DNA from: Herbaspirillum sp. AP02
GTDB lineage: Bacteria > Pseudomonadota > Gammaproteobacteria > Burkholderiales > Burkholderiaceae_D
Length of the DNA stretch: 64,000 bases
Assembly: GCF_015767275.1 (NCBI RefSeq)
Contig: NZ_JADWMY010000014.1
Coordinates: forward strand, 62,001 to 126,000
Reading direction: 5' to 3'
Positions 25,944-36,159 of this stretch are shown piece by piece; positions within the stretch are counted from its first letter, which is position 1, and each line of letters opens with the position of its first letter. The position numbers were made by a program, and so were the translations under genes. The notes beneath the pieces were generated by a model. It saw only the letters and a list, made by a program, of their open reading frames with translations, made no database searches and was not told the origin of the DNA.

Positions 25944-26411
25944 GTGGACCATCCGGCTCCGGATCCGCGGCAGGACGCCGCGCCTGAAGAACGCTCCCCC
26001 ACCGCCAGCCCGCTGGCGCCACCTCGCACGCGCTGGCTATGGCTGCTGCTGGCCTATGCCAGCCTGGGTATCGGGATCATCGCCATCTTCATCCCGGGCA
26101 TCCCCACCACCGAGTTCGTGCTGCTCTCGGCCTGGGCCGCCGGCCGTGGTTCGCCGCGCCTGCAGCGCTGGCTGGAGCGGCACCGCCTGTTCGGCCCGAT
26201 GATCCACAACTGGCGCCATGGCCGCGTGGTGGCGCGGCGCGCCAAGATCAGTGCCTCGCTGATGATGAGCCTGTGCCTGGTGATCATGCTCTTTACGGTC
26301 AAGCGCCACTGGGTGATTGTGCTGGCCACGCTGGGCATGGCCCTGGGCGCAGCCTGGATGTGGTCGCGCCCGGAACGCACAGAAGACGCCGAGCCCGGCG
26401 AGCGCTCATGA
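25944..26411 (+). CDS. DUF454 (YbaN-like) inner-membrane protein
   Basis: This 155-residue protein has a Pro/Ala-rich N-terminus (to residue 30), then the DUF454 core: a helix [31 protein letters not shown], a hydrophilic loop [12 protein letters not shown], and two more helices around 95-135. YbaN-like proteins have no agreed function. The gene starts 6 bases after heme oxygenase, which points to a linked role in heme or iron handling. Its last codons overlap the minus-strand terminator of gpr. Confidence 0.85.
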   Translation: MDHPAPDPRQDAAPEERSPTASPLAPPRTRWLWLLLAYASLGIGIIAIFIPGIPTTEFVLLSAWAAGRGSPRLQRWLERHRLFGPMIHNWRHGRVVARRAKISASLMMSLCLVIMLFTVKRHWVIVLATLGMALGAAWMWSRPERTEDAEPGERS

Positions 26412-26443
26412 AAAAAGCCTGTGCCGTGATGACGGCACAGGCT
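26410..26443 (-). terminator. Rho-independent terminator of gpr
   Basis: On the minus strand AAGCCTGTGCCG and CGGCACAGGCTT form a 12-bp perfect stem with a short loop, followed by a run of T. The site lies 29 bases beyond the gpr stop. The T-run on this strand decides direction. Confidence 0.85.
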
Positions 26444-26471
26444 TCCTGGACCATACCCTTGCAGGCCGGGC

Positions 26472-27506
26472 TCAGGTAATGGACGACGACACCTTCCACA
26501 GATCGACATCGCCATCGGTGGCATGACTGTCGATGCGGGCCAGTTCATCGGCGCTGAAATCCAGCTTCTTCACGGCATCCAGCGAATCATCCAGTTGCTC
26601 CACGGTGCGCGCACCGATCAGCGCCGAGGTCACGCGGGCATCGCGCAGCACCCATGCGATGGCCATCTGCGCCAGGGTCTGGCCGCGCTGGCTGGCGATC
26701 TCGTTCAAGGCACGGATGCGCGCCAGGTTGTCTTGCGACAGCATGCGCTGCGGCAGCGAAGGCGCACGCGTGACGCGCGCCCCTTCCGGCACGCCGGCCA
26801 GGTACTTGGAGGTCAACAGACCCTGGGCCAGCGGCGAGAAACCAATGCAACCCACGCCCAGTTCCTCCAGCGCTGGCAACAGCCCCTGTTCAATGCTGCG
26901 ATTGAGCATGGAATAGTTGGGCTGGTGAATCAGCAGCGGCACGCCCTCGCTCTTGAGGATGGCGGCAGCCTTGCGGGTCAGCTCGGGCGAATAGGACGAG
27001 ATGCCCACATACAGTGCCTTGCCCTGGCGATGCAGGTGGGCCAGCGCGCCCATGGTCTCTTCCAGCGGCGTATCGGCATCGACCCGGTGCGAATAGAAGA
27101 TGTCCACGTACTCCAGGCCCATGCGCTTGAGGCTCTGTTCGCAACTGGCGATCAGGTGCTTGCGCGCGCCGCTGGGGCCCCCATACGGGCCGGGCCACAT
27201 CTGCCAGCCGGCCTTGCTGGAGATGACCAGCTCGTCGCGATAGGGGACGAAATCCTTGGCCATGTAGCGGCCGAAGTTCTCTTCGGCGGAACCGGCCGGC
27301 GGGCCGTAGTTGTTGGCCAGGTCGAAGTGGGTGACGCCGCGGTCGAAGGCGCGACGCAATACGGCGCGGCCGGTCTCGAAGTTGTCGACGCCACCGAAGT
27401 TCTGCCACAGGCCCAGCGACACGGCGGGCAGCAGCAGGCCGCTGCGGCCGGTGCGGCGATAGGGCATGCGGCCATCGTAGCGGGAGGATTCGGCGATATA
27501 GCTCAT
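26472..27506 (-). CDS. gpr: Aldo/keto reductase, L-glyceraldehyde 3-phosphate reductase type
   Basis: This 344-residue TIM-barrel protein closely follows E. coli YghZ/Gpr: FDLANNYGPPAGSAEENFGR with the catalytic Tyr, then VDIFYSHRVDADTPLEETM with the catalytic His, KALYVGISSYSP, and IGARTVEQLDDSL for NADPH binding. The family reduces small aldehydes, including L-glyceraldehyde 3-phosphate and methylglyoxal, in the cytosol. The ATG at 27506 follows aaggagac. It stands alone between a convergent DUF454 gene and the two-component kinase gene and has its own terminator. Confidence 0.88.
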   Translation of the reverse strand: MSYIAESSRYDGRMPYRRTGRSGLLLPAVSLGLWQNFGGVDNFETGRAVLRRAFDRGVTHFDLANNYGPPAGSAEENFGRYMAKDFVPYRDELVISSKAGWQMWPGPYGGPSGARKHLIASCEQSLKRMGLEYVDIFYSHRVDADTPLEETMGALAHLHRQGKALYVGISSYSPELTRKAAAILKSEGVPLLIHQPNYSMLNRSIEQGLLPALEELGVGCIGFSPLAQGLLTSKYLAGVPEGARVTRAPSLPQRMLSQDNLARIRALNEIASQRGQTLAQMAIAWVLRDARVTSALIGARTVEQLDDSLDAVKKLDFSADELARIDSHATDGDVDLWKVSSSIT

Positions 27507-27688
27507 GAGTCTCCTTGGGGAAGTTCTGCTTTAAGGATGGAGGGGGTGACCACTTCCTGGGTGGTGTTGCGACTGCAGTCTACGCTGCTGACGCTTATTC
27601 ATTAAATGCAATATTTCGATGCCATTGATCTGTCTGACTGATCAATCGGCCGGGCCGCTCCTGTTGACCCGCGGTCCCTGATCAACGA

Positions 27689-29272
27689 TCAGCGGGTCGG
27701 CAGGATGATGGTGGCGCTCAGGCCACCCTCCGGGTGGTTGCGCAGCAGCAGCTCACCGCCATGCGCCTGCACGATGTTGCGCGAGATGCCCAGCCCCAGT
27801 CCCATGCCACCGCTGTTCTGGGCGCGTCCGTGCTCCAGTCGCACATAGGGCTGGAACAGGGTGCGCATGGCGTCTTCCGGCACGCCGGGACCGTGGTCGC
27901 GGATCTCGATTTCCACCAGATCGCCGTCGGCACCGGCCGAGGGACGAATGCTGATCTCGACCTTCTGGCCGTAGTACAAGGCATTGTCGAACAGGTTGCC
28001 GATGGCGCGCTTCAAGGCCAGCGGCTTGGCCATGACATTGATGCCGGAGGGCGTGAAGGCGATCTCGTGGCCGGCCAGGCGGGCGTCGCGGATCATGCGC
28101 AGCACCAGCGCATCGAGGCGGACTTCGGTGCGGTTCTCGTGGATGTCGCTGTCCTTCACCGATTGCAGGGCGCCCTTGACCATCATGTCCAGCTCATCGA
28201 GGTCATCATGGAAATCGGTGCGCATGGCGTCGTCGTCCATGAGCTCGGTGCGCAGTTTCAGTCGCGTGATGGGGGTGCGCAGGTCATGCGAGATGGAGAC
28301 GAACAGGCGCTCGCGATCTTCGAGATAGCGCTTGATGCGTTCGCGCATGCCGGAGAAGGCACGCGCGGTCTTGACGTATTCGCGGCTGCCGGTGCCGGGC
28401 AGGCTGGGCACGGTCTCGCCCTTGCCGAAGGCTTCGGCGGCGTCGGCCAGCGCCGCCAGCGGGCGCGTGGTCCAGCGCACCACCAGGATGGTCAGCAGCA
28501 GGATCGCCGCCAGCGACATGCCCTGCAGCACCAGCCGGTCCAGCCAGAGCGGATTGTCGCTGTCGAGGAAGTAGGGGTTGGGCATCAGCGCGGCCAGGTA
28601 GATCCAGCGCCCGCTTTCCACCTGCATCTGGATCACCAGCACCGGCGCCGAGTTGGGCTTGGTCAGCAGGATGTGCTGCACCCAGTTGTCGGGCAGGTCA
28701 TTGACGGTGAGGCCATCGCTGGCCACCGGCAGGCCGTCCGGCCAGGCAAAGGCCAGCCGGGCTTCGGGCAGGAAGGGCAGGTCTTCGCGCAGGGTCTGCG
28801 CAGTGACCTCGAGAGCCAGGCTCGCCAGGCGGCTCTCGCCGATGGGCTTGACCGGCACCGCGCTGCTATTGGCATTGATGAAGAAGCGGGTGCCGCCCAT
28901 TTCGCGCAATTGCTGGATCATCAGCGGGCGATAGTTGGGCGGCAGCGTCATGAAGTAGCGGATCGCCGAGGCTGCGCTATGGGCCAGGTGCTGCGCGGCC
29001 ACGCGGGTTTCCGCCTCGGACTTGCTGCGCAGCTGGATGTCCCAGATCAGGCCGCCGGCCACCTGCGTGACCAGCACACCGAAGATCATCACCACCGACA
29101 GCCGGCCCAGCAGGGAATCCGGCAGCATCCAGTCCAGCAGCGCGGCCAGGCGACCGCGCAGGCTGGGCGAGCGGGTCTCCTCTGCTGCATCCGGAGGCGT
29201 CAGCGCCGTCTCCGGCGCCGCGCTCTCAGGCGGCTGCGGCACTGACGTCGGCCGAGAAGACATAGCCGGCAC
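27689..29272 (-). CDS. Sensor histidine kinase, GtrS/EnvZ-like
   Basis: This 527-residue kinase has a Pro-rich cytoplasmic N-terminus, a first membrane helix near 60-80, a periplasmic domain of about 170 residues, a second helix near 245, HAMP (TTRPLAALADAAEAFG), and the HisKA box with H329 in SISHDLRTPITRLK. The ATPase domain shows AIGNLFDNALYY, IRDHGPGVPE and GGMGLGLGIS. The start overlaps the regulator gene by 47 bases; ATG at 29263 is an alternative. Gene order (sugar-binding protein, regulator, kinase) resembles sugar-sensing systems such as Pseudomonas GltR/GtrS. The ligand is inferred. Confidence 0.87.
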   Translation of the reverse strand: MPAMSSRPTSVPQPPESAAPETALTPPDAAEETRSPSLRGRLAALLDWMLPDSLLGRLSVVMIFGVLVTQVAGGLIWDIQLRSKSEAETRVAAQHLAHSAASAIRYFMTLPPNYRPLMIQQLREMGGTRFFINANSSAVPVKPIGESRLASLALEVTAQTLREDLPFLPEARLAFAWPDGLPVASDGLTVNDLPDNWVQHILLTKPNSAPVLVIQMQVESGRWIYLAALMPNPYFLDSDNPLWLDRLVLQGMSLAAILLLTILVVRWTTRPLAALADAAEAFGKGETVPSLPGTGSREYVKTARAFSGMRERIKRYLEDRERLFVSISHDLRTPITRLKLRTELMDDDAMRTDFHDDLDELDMMVKGALQSVKDSDIHENRTEVRLDALVLRMIRDARLAGHEIAFTPSGINVMAKPLALKRAIGNLFDNALYYGQKVEISIRPSAGADGDLVEIEIRDHGPGVPEDAMRTLFQPYVRLEHGRAQNSGGMGLGLGISRNIVQAHGGELLLRNHPEGGLSATIILPTR

Positions 29273-29939
29273 CGCGCACGGTCTTGATCAGGTGCGGCTG
29301 GCGGCCACCATCGTTCAGGCGCAGGCGCAGCTTGCTGATCTGCACGTCCAGCGAACGGTCCAGCGGGCCGGCATCGCGTCCGCGCGTTTCTTCGCACAGC
29401 ACATTGCGGTCCAGCACGTCCCCGGGATGTTCGACGAAATACTTCAGCAACTGGTAGTCCATGCCGGTCAGGGCCACGATGGCGCCGGCACTGTCGGTGA
29501 GGGTGCGCTCCACCGTGTCGAGCGTGAAGCCCGAGAAGCGGTAGTAGCGCGGCGCGGCACTGCTGTCGATGCCGATGCGGCGGTGGATGGCCTTGATGCG
29601 CGCCAGCAGCTCGCGTGGACTGTAGGGCTTGGCGATGTAGTCATCAGCGCCCAGTTCCAGTCCGACCACGCGGTCGGTCTCGTCCGAACTGGCGGTGAGC
29701 ATGATGACCGGCACATTGGACTTGCGACGCACCGCCTTGCACAGGGCAAAGCCGTCGGTATCCGGCAGCATCACATCCAGGATCACCAGCGAGAGCTCGT
29801 CGGCGAAGCGCTGGAATTCGGTCATGAAGGCGGCACCGTCATGGGCCAGGCGGACCTCGTACTGGTTCTTTTCCAGATAGGCCTTCAAGAGGGTGCGGGT
29901 CTTCTGGTCATCGTCGACGATCAATATCTTGCGCGTCAT
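29226..29939 (-). CDS. OmpR-family response regulator, GltR-like
   Basis: This 237-residue protein has a receiver domain with D10/D11, D55 in LVILDVMLPDTDGF, and K of IAKPYSP. A winged helix follows at about 135-230 (LTGMDYQLLKYFVEHPGDVLDRNVL, then LDVQISKLRLRLND). The start follows ggagcagcaac. It lies 59 bases after the GtsA-like binding-protein gene and overlaps the kinase. It should bind the divergent region between the binding-protein gene and the amino-sugar operon, where a 10-bp direct repeat is present. Confidence 0.9.
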   Translation of the reverse strand: MTRKILIVDDDQKTRTLLKAYLEKNQYEVRLAHDGAAFMTEFQRFADELSLVILDVMLPDTDGFALCKAVRRKSNVPVIMLTASSDETDRVVGLELGADDYIAKPYSPRELLARIKAIHRRIGIDSSAAPRYYRFSGFTLDTVERTLTDSAGAIVALTGMDYQLLKYFVEHPGDVLDRNVLCEETRGRDAGPLDRSLDVQISKLRLRLNDGGRQPHLIKTVRGAGYVFSADVSAAAA

Positions 29940-29998
29940 GTTGCTGCTCCATCTCCGTGTTTCCTGGAACTCATTTCACATCCGTGGATGCATTGAGC

Positions 29999-31384
29999 CT
30001 AATCATTGCGATTGCGCGACAGGGTGCGCGCAATCGCTGCAAGTCGTTTCTGTGTCTGCTCTTCGCTGATGCTGCGGTCCAGGAAGAAGCGCTGCACCTC
30101 GGCCACGATGGCATCCTTGGTGGTGTCGTCGGTGGCCATGCGGTGCACCAGGCTGGGTGCCTGCCAGGCCGGGCCTTTGCTGAAGGCGCGCCAGGAATCG
30201 CGGGCGCAGCGGTCCATGTGCGGATCGGCCGCGCGCAGCACGGGGATCGAACCCTTGATCCTATTGTATTCGGACTGCACCGCCGGCGACATGGTCAGCC
30301 GCGCCAGGGTCTCCTGCATGGACTGGTGGGCATAGTTGCCGGCGAACATGGCCAGGGTATCGGTACTGTAGAGGTGGAACTCACCCGTGCCGGGGACCGG
30401 CGCACAGCCGAACTGCTGGTCCACTTCCATGCCCCAGGCGTTGAGCTCGCCCTTGGCCCAGTCACCCATGATGAGCATGGCCGCCTCGCCGCTGACCATG
30501 CTGCGGGCGACCTCGGTCCAGGGTCGCTCGCGCACCGGCTGTGCCATCGCCGCCGACAGTCCGCGCAGGCGCTTGAGGATATGCAGCATGCGCGCATCCA
30601 GATAGGCCGCCGGGTTCATCTCCACGAACAGCCGCCGGTAGTAGACCGGGCCGCTCTCGGCCAGCGCCAGGTTCTCGAACAGGGTGGCCAGCTGCCAGGC
30701 CTCGGCGCTCTGCGCCAGCGGGGTGATGCCGCTGCCCTGCAGCTTCCTGACGATCTGGTCGAAGTCGTCCCAGGTCTTGGGCGGGCTCAGGTTGAAGCGC
30801 TTGAAGATGGCAGTGTTGTAGAACAGCGAATTGATGCGGTGGATACCGAGCGGCGCCGCCACCACATGCCCGTGGTTGTTGAGCAGTGACCAGACGGTGG
30901 GGAACATCTGCCGTTCCCAGTTGCCCTGCACGGCCACATTGTCCAGCTCCAGCAGCAGACCGAGGTCGGCCCATTCGCCGAAGACCACGCCATTGAGTTG
31001 CGTCACTTCAGGGGCGCGGTTGGCCAGCACCATGCTCTTCAGGACCTTGGCCGCGCCCATGCCGGCGCCACCGGGAATGGCGACGTCGCGCCACTGGATA
31101 TCCTGTTTCGCCAGCTGGTTGACCACGACGTTGATGGCCTGGCGCTCGCTGGCCGAGGTCCACCAGTGCAGCACCTGCAGCGAGCCGCCGCCGGAGGACG
31201 GCGGGACCGGCGAAGATGAGGATGACGATGCACCGGAAGCCGGCCCGGAGCTCGACATTGGCAACGACTGTGCATGCGCCCCGCCCCACCCCCAGCTCAG
31301 CCACAGCGCGAGCAGACACAGCAGGGCCGGCCAGCAGTTGGCCGGGCCGATGCGTGCATTCGCGGGCCGTTTCGTTTTTATCAT
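29999..31384 (-). CDS. Sugar-binding protein, GtsA-like, linked to a two-component system
   Basis: The protein has 461 residues from the start at 31384 with ggag about 12 bases upstream. A signal peptide of about 38 residues (ends AHA) is followed by a Ser/Pro/Gly-rich linker of about 25 residues, then the family-1 binding fold: LQVLHWWTSASERQAINVV, GIHRINSLFYNT, and MLIMGDWAKGELNAWG. These blocks resemble Pseudomonas glucose-binding GtsA as I recall it. No gtsB, gtsC or gtsD follows; a response regulator and kinase do. A sensory role, or sharing the divergent permease, is inferred. The Ser-rich linker is unusual. Confidence 0.82.
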   Translation of the reverse strand: MIKTKRPANARIGPANCWPALLCLLALWLSWGWGGAHAQSLPMSSSGPASGASSSSSSPVPPSSGGGSLQVLHWWTSASERQAINVVVNQLAKQDIQWRDVAIPGGAGMGAAKVLKSMVLANRAPEVTQLNGVVFGEWADLGLLLELDNVAVQGNWERQMFPTVWSLLNNHGHVVAAPLGIHRINSLFYNTAIFKRFNLSPPKTWDDFDQIVRKLQGSGITPLAQSAEAWQLATLFENLALAESGPVYYRRLFVEMNPAAYLDARMLHILKRLRGLSAAMAQPVRERPWTEVARSMVSGEAAMLIMGDWAKGELNAWGMEVDQQFGCAPVPGTGEFHLYSTDTLAMFAGNYAHQSMQETLARLTMSPAVQSEYNRIKGSIPVLRAADPHMDRCARDSWRAFSKGPAWQAPSLVHRMATDDTTKDAIVAEVQRFFLDRSISEEQTQKRLAAIARTLSRNRND

Positions 31385-31798
31385 GGGGGTACGTGTCTCC
31401 AAACCGGAAGAGACTATAGCCGGGTGCATGCCAATGCGCAATTTGCATGCTCCCGCGTGCGAGGCCCGGGCCTGTCTTGCGAAGCATGAACCCGGTTTAT
31501 CTCTTGTTAAGAAACGTAAGACTTGCTCTGCTTATCTTATCCACAGGGCAGCGCCAATGCTGCGCATCACCGTCCCTTGCGCCGACGTCCAGACCGCCTG
31601 CAGATGCTGCAGGCCATGTAAGGATATGTAATGGCAGGAAGCCCATCCATAATTAATTTATCTTTTTAAATCAACAACTTGCAAACATCCTGCGGGTCCT
31701 GGCACCGTTGCTGGCATCACATGATCGGCGCTGCTACTGTCACGGCGTTTCGTCGCGGCTGGCGTGCGGCGATCCCCACAACACCAAGGAGACCCAAG
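31385..31798. other. Divergent control region between the sensing operon and the amino-sugar operon
   Basis: The 414 bases are lower in GC than their surroundings, mainly at 31649-31675, where an A/T-rich run could be a promoter upstream element for the plus-strand operon. The region also holds the direct repeat at 31616-31631. No credible small gene or RNA was seen; short frames here lack protein character. Confidence 0.6.
31616..31631. promoter_or_regulatory. ATGTAA direct repeat, candidate response-regulator site
   Basis: ATGTAA occurs at 31616-31621 and 31626-31631, a 10-bp period (one helical turn). OmpR-family regulators bind such tandem half-sites. It sits 168 bases before the amino-sugar operon start. 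Only two copies were seen, so chance cannot be excluded. Confidence 0.35.
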
Positions 31799-33091
31799 AT
31801 GCAGACCGAAAAAAAGCCTGGTCGTTTTTCCCTCATCCCGCGCCGTCCACTGCTGGCCGCCTGCGCCCTCGCCATGGGCCTGGCCGGCGGCCTCGGTGCC
31901 GCGCACACCCAGGCCGGCACGCTGACCATCGAAAGCTGGCGCGTGGACGACCTGCCGCTGTGGCAGGAAGTGCTGATCCCCGCCTTCCAGCGCAGCAATC
32001 CCGGCATCACCGTGAAGTTCTCACCCACCGCCCCGACCGAATACGATTCCAGCCTGGCCGCGCGTCTGGCCGGCGGCACGGCCGGCGACCTGGTGGCCTG
32101 CCGCCCCTTCGATGTCTCGCTCTCGCTCTACAACAAGGGCCACCTGGAAAAGCTGGACGGCAAACCCGGCATGGAATACTTCGCACCGGCCGCCAAGGCG
32201 GCGTGGCAGACCGATGACGGCCGCGATACCTTCTGCATGCCGATGGCCTCGGTGATCCACGGCTTCTTCTACAACACCAAGATCTTCAAGGAACTGAACC
32301 TGGAACCGCCCAAGACCGAGGCCGAGTTCTTCAAGCTGCTCGATACCGTCAAGGCCAACGGCAAGTACGCGCCGCTGGTGATGGGCACGGCCGAACAGTG
32401 GGAATCGCACCAGGTGCTGTTCACCGGCATCGGCCCCAACTACTGGAAGGGCGAGGAAGGTCGCAAGGCGCTCATCGCCGGCCGTGCCAAGTTCACCGAT
32501 CCGCAGTTCGTGGCCGCCTGGGAGTATGAAGCCAAGCTCGGCAAGTACCTGCCCAAGGGGGCCTCGGCCCAGACCTACAGCGACAGCCAGAACATGTTCG
32601 CGCTCGGCAAGGGCGCGGTGTATCCGGCCGGCTCCTGGGATATCGCCTACTTCAACGGCAAGATGGACTTCGCCGCCTTCCCGCCACCGGTGCCCAAGAA
32701 CGGCGATGCCTGCTACATCTCCGACCACAACGACATCGGCATGGGCATCAACAGGAAGTCCAAGAACAAGGAAGACGCCTACAAGTTCCTGGCCTGGCTG
32801 GGTTCGCAGGAATTCGCCGACCTCTATACCAACAAGGTCACCGGCTTCTTCTCGCTGTCGAACCACCTGATCTCGGTGAAGGACCCGATTGCCAAGCAGA
32901 TGATGGGCTGGCGCAAGAACTGCGCGTCCACCATCCGGGTCAATTCGCAGATCCTCAACCGTGGCACGCCGAGCATGGAAAACGAGATGTGGAACGTCAA
33001 CGCCCAGGTGCTCAACGGCAAGCTCGCGCCGCAGGATGCGGCCGCCAAGATCCAGGCCGGCTTTGCCAAGTGGTACAAGCCGCAGCAGTGA
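31799..33091 (+). CDS. ABC importer sugar-binding protein of the amino-sugar operon
   Basis: The protein has 430 residues from ATG 31799, which follows aaggagaccc. A signal peptide of about 38 residues (ends TQA) precedes GTLTIESWRVDDLPLWQEVLIPAF, a family-1 binding-protein fold. Later blocks include ASVIHGFFYNTKIFKELNL and WDIAYFNGKMDF. It delivers a sugar to the permeases that follow at 33174 and 34105. The downstream GlcNAc-kinase-like, nagA and SIS genes point to N-acetylglucosamine or chito-oligosaccharides as ligand. Confidence 0.88.
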   Translation: MQTEKKPGRFSLIPRRPLLAACALAMGLAGGLGAAHTQAGTLTIESWRVDDLPLWQEVLIPAFQRSNPGITVKFSPTAPTEYDSSLAARLAGGTAGDLVACRPFDVSLSLYNKGHLEKLDGKPGMEYFAPAAKAAWQTDDGRDTFCMPMASVIHGFFYNTKIFKELNLEPPKTEAEFFKLLDTVKANGKYAPLVMGTAEQWESHQVLFTGIGPNYWKGEEGRKALIAGRAKFTDPQFVAAWEYEAKLGKYLPKGASAQTYSDSQNMFALGKGAVYPAGSWDIAYFNGKMDFAAFPPPVPKNGDACYISDHNDIGMGINRKSKNKEDAYKFLAWLGSQEFADLYTNKVTGFFSLSNHLISVKDPIAKQMMGWRKNCASTIRVNSQILNRGTPSMENEMWNVNAQVLNGKLAPQDAAAKIQAGFAKWYKPQQ

Positions 33092-33173
33092 TGCTGGTGA
33101 CATGACGCCGTAAGACTGCAACACAGAGCGAAGGGCACGCCAAGATGTCCGCTCTCCCCCTTCAGGAGACCTC

Positions 33174-34088
33174 GTGAAAACCATCCGCGCCTGGCAACTG
33201 GCGGTACTGCTCGCACCAGCCGTGCTGATCTACGCGCTCTTCAGCGCCCTGCCCCTGCTGGACACCCTGCGCCTGGGCTTCTATACCGCCAATGATGCGG
33301 GCGTGCACAGCTTCGTGGGGCTGGACAACTACCGCACCATCCTGTTCGACCCCGACTGGTCGGCCGCCTTCTGGAATGCCATGGGGAACAACGTCAAGTT
33401 CTTCTGCCTGCACATGCTGCTGCAGAACCCCATCGGCCTGCTGCTGGCCACGCTGTTCAGTCTCAAGGGCCTGCGCGGGGCACGCACCTATCGCACGCTG
33501 ATCTTCCTGCCCACGCTGCTGTCGGTGGTCATCATCGGCTTCATCTGGCAATTGATCCTCTCGCCGCTGTGGGGCGTGGGCGAAAAGCTGCTCGGCCTGG
33601 TCGGTCTGGCCGACTGGTTCGCCCCCTGGCTGGGACAGGAATCCACCGCCCTGGTGACCCTGTCGCTGATCTCGGTATGGCAGTACGTGGGCATTCCCAT
33701 GATGCTGATCTACGCCGCCCTGCTGGCGGTGCCCGAAGAAGTGCTGGAAGCCGCCCACGCCGAGGGCGCCAGCGCCATGCGCATCTTCTGGCAGATCAAG
33801 CTGCCGCTGATCTATCCGACCCTCGGGCTGGTGACCATCCTCACCTTCGTGGCCAACTTCAACGCCTTCGACCTGATCTACTCGGTCAAGGGCGCATTGG
33901 CCGGCCCCAACTACGCCTCCGACCTGCTGGGGACCTACTTCTATCGCACCTTCTTCGGCTACCAGGCGCAGATCGGCAGCCCGACCATGGGCGCGGCGGT
34001 GGCTACGCTGATGTTCCTGGTGATCCTGGCCGGCGTGGGCGCGTATTTCGTGATGGTGCAGCGGCGCCTGACGCGCTATGCGATGTGA
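33174..34088 (+). CDS. Sugar ABC permease 1 (MalF/UgpA-like)
   Basis: This 304-residue protein begins at GTG 33174 with caggagacc upstream. It has six predicted helices and the EAA loop LEAAHAEGASAMRIFWQIKLPLI. This is the MalF/UgpA type within sugar importers, one half of the membrane channel. It follows the binding-protein gene by 82 bases. TAA/TGA spacing to the second permease is short, which supports one transcript. Confidence 0.92.
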   Translation: MKTIRAWQLAVLLAPAVLIYALFSALPLLDTLRLGFYTANDAGVHSFVGLDNYRTILFDPDWSAAFWNAMGNNVKFFCLHMLLQNPIGLLLATLFSLKGLRGARTYRTLIFLPTLLSVVIIGFIWQLILSPLWGVGEKLLGLVGLADWFAPWLGQESTALVTLSLISVWQYVGIPMMLIYAALLAVPEEVLEAAHAEGASAMRIFWQIKLPLIYPTLGLVTILTFVANFNAFDLIYSVKGALAGPNYASDLLGTYFYRTFFGYQAQIGSPTMGAAVATLMFLVILAGVGAYFVMVQRRLTRYAM

Positions 34089-34104
34089 CGGGATGGATGA
34101 CGAC

Positions 34105-35007
34105 ATGCTGGCTTCTTCCTCACCTACCCCACTTTCCACCTCTCCCGACACCATGCGCAAACCCTCGCTGATCCAACGCAGCTTCGGCACCGCCGGTCAT
34201 CTCTGGGTACATGCGGTGCTGTGCCTGTATGCGGTGATCGCGCTGTTTCCGATCGCGCTGATCCTGATCAACTCGGTCAAGACCCGCAACGCCATCTTCG
34301 AAGGCCCGATGACCTTGCCCACGGCCGAGACGCTGACCTTCGCGGGCTTCCAGAAGGTGCTGGCTGGCACCCACTTCCTGCTCTACTTCGGCAACAGCCT
34401 GGTGGTGACGATAGCGGCGCTGGTGCTGATCGTGCTGTTCGGCGCAATGGCAGCCTGGGCACTGACCGAGTACCGTTTCTTCGGCAACCGTGCGCTGAAC
34501 TTCTTCATCGCCGTCGGCATCATGATCCCGATCCGGCTGGGTACGGTCTCCATCCTGCAACTGGTGGTGGCACTGGACCTGATCAACACCCGGACCGCCC
34601 TGGTGCTGGTCTATACCGCGCAGGGATTGCCGCTGGCGGTGATGATCCTGTCCGAGTTCATGCGCCAGATTCCGGGCGAGCTCAAGGATGCGGCGCGCTG
34701 CGATGGCGTGGGCGAACTGGGCATCTTCTTCGGCGTGATCCTGCCGCTGCTGCGCCCGGCCATTGCGACCGTGGCGGTGTTCACCATGATCCCGGCCTGG
34801 AACGACCTCTGGTTCCCGCTCATCCTCGCCCCCGGGGAAGACACCCGCACCGTCACGCTGGGGGTGCAACAGTTCATCGGGCAATACGCCACCGACTGGA
34901 ATTCGGTACTGGCCGCGCTGTCGATGGCGGTCATCCCGGTACTGTTGCTGTACATGGCCTTCTCGCGCCAGCTGATCCGTGGCCTGACCTCGGGCGCCGT
35001 CAAATAA
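34105..35007 (+). CDS. Sugar ABC permease 2 (MalG/UgpE-like)
   Basis: This protein has about 300 residues, six helices, and the EAA loop LKDAARCDGVGELGIFFGVILPLL, typical of MalG/UgpE partners. Start choice is uncertain: ATG at 34093, 34105 or 34153 are all in frame. 34105 is taken because gggatgg lies about 9 bases upstream. The first helix begins at about residue 35 from here, so a shorter start would also be compatible with membrane insertion. It pairs with permease 1. Confidence 0.88.
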   Translation: MLASSSPTPLSTSPDTMRKPSLIQRSFGTAGHLWVHAVLCLYAVIALFPIALILINSVKTRNAIFEGPMTLPTAETLTFAGFQKVLAGTHFLLYFGNSLVVTIAALVLIVLFGAMAAWALTEYRFFGNRALNFFIAVGIMIPIRLGTVSILQLVVALDLINTRTALVLVYTAQGLPLAVMILSEFMRQIPGELKDAARCDGVGELGIFFGVILPLLRPAIATVAVFTMIPAWNDLWFPLILAPGEDTRTVTLGVQQFIGQYATDWNSVLAALSMAVIPVLLLYMAFSRQLIRGLTSGAVK

Positions 35008-35022
35008 TCCAAAGGAGACCTC

Positions 35023-36156
<1,134 letters not shown>

Positions 36157-36159
36157 ACC

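Noticed and set aside
24951..25952. N-terminal extension of the chemoreceptor frame on the minus strand
   Set aside because: It runs across the heme oxygenase gene and through a promoter, has no protein character, and the ATG at 24950 begins directly with a normal receptor N-terminus.
27665..27697. Hairpin at the kinase gene end as a terminator
   Set aside because: The GACCCGC/GCGGGTC stem overlaps the stop codon and has no T-run, so it was not listed.
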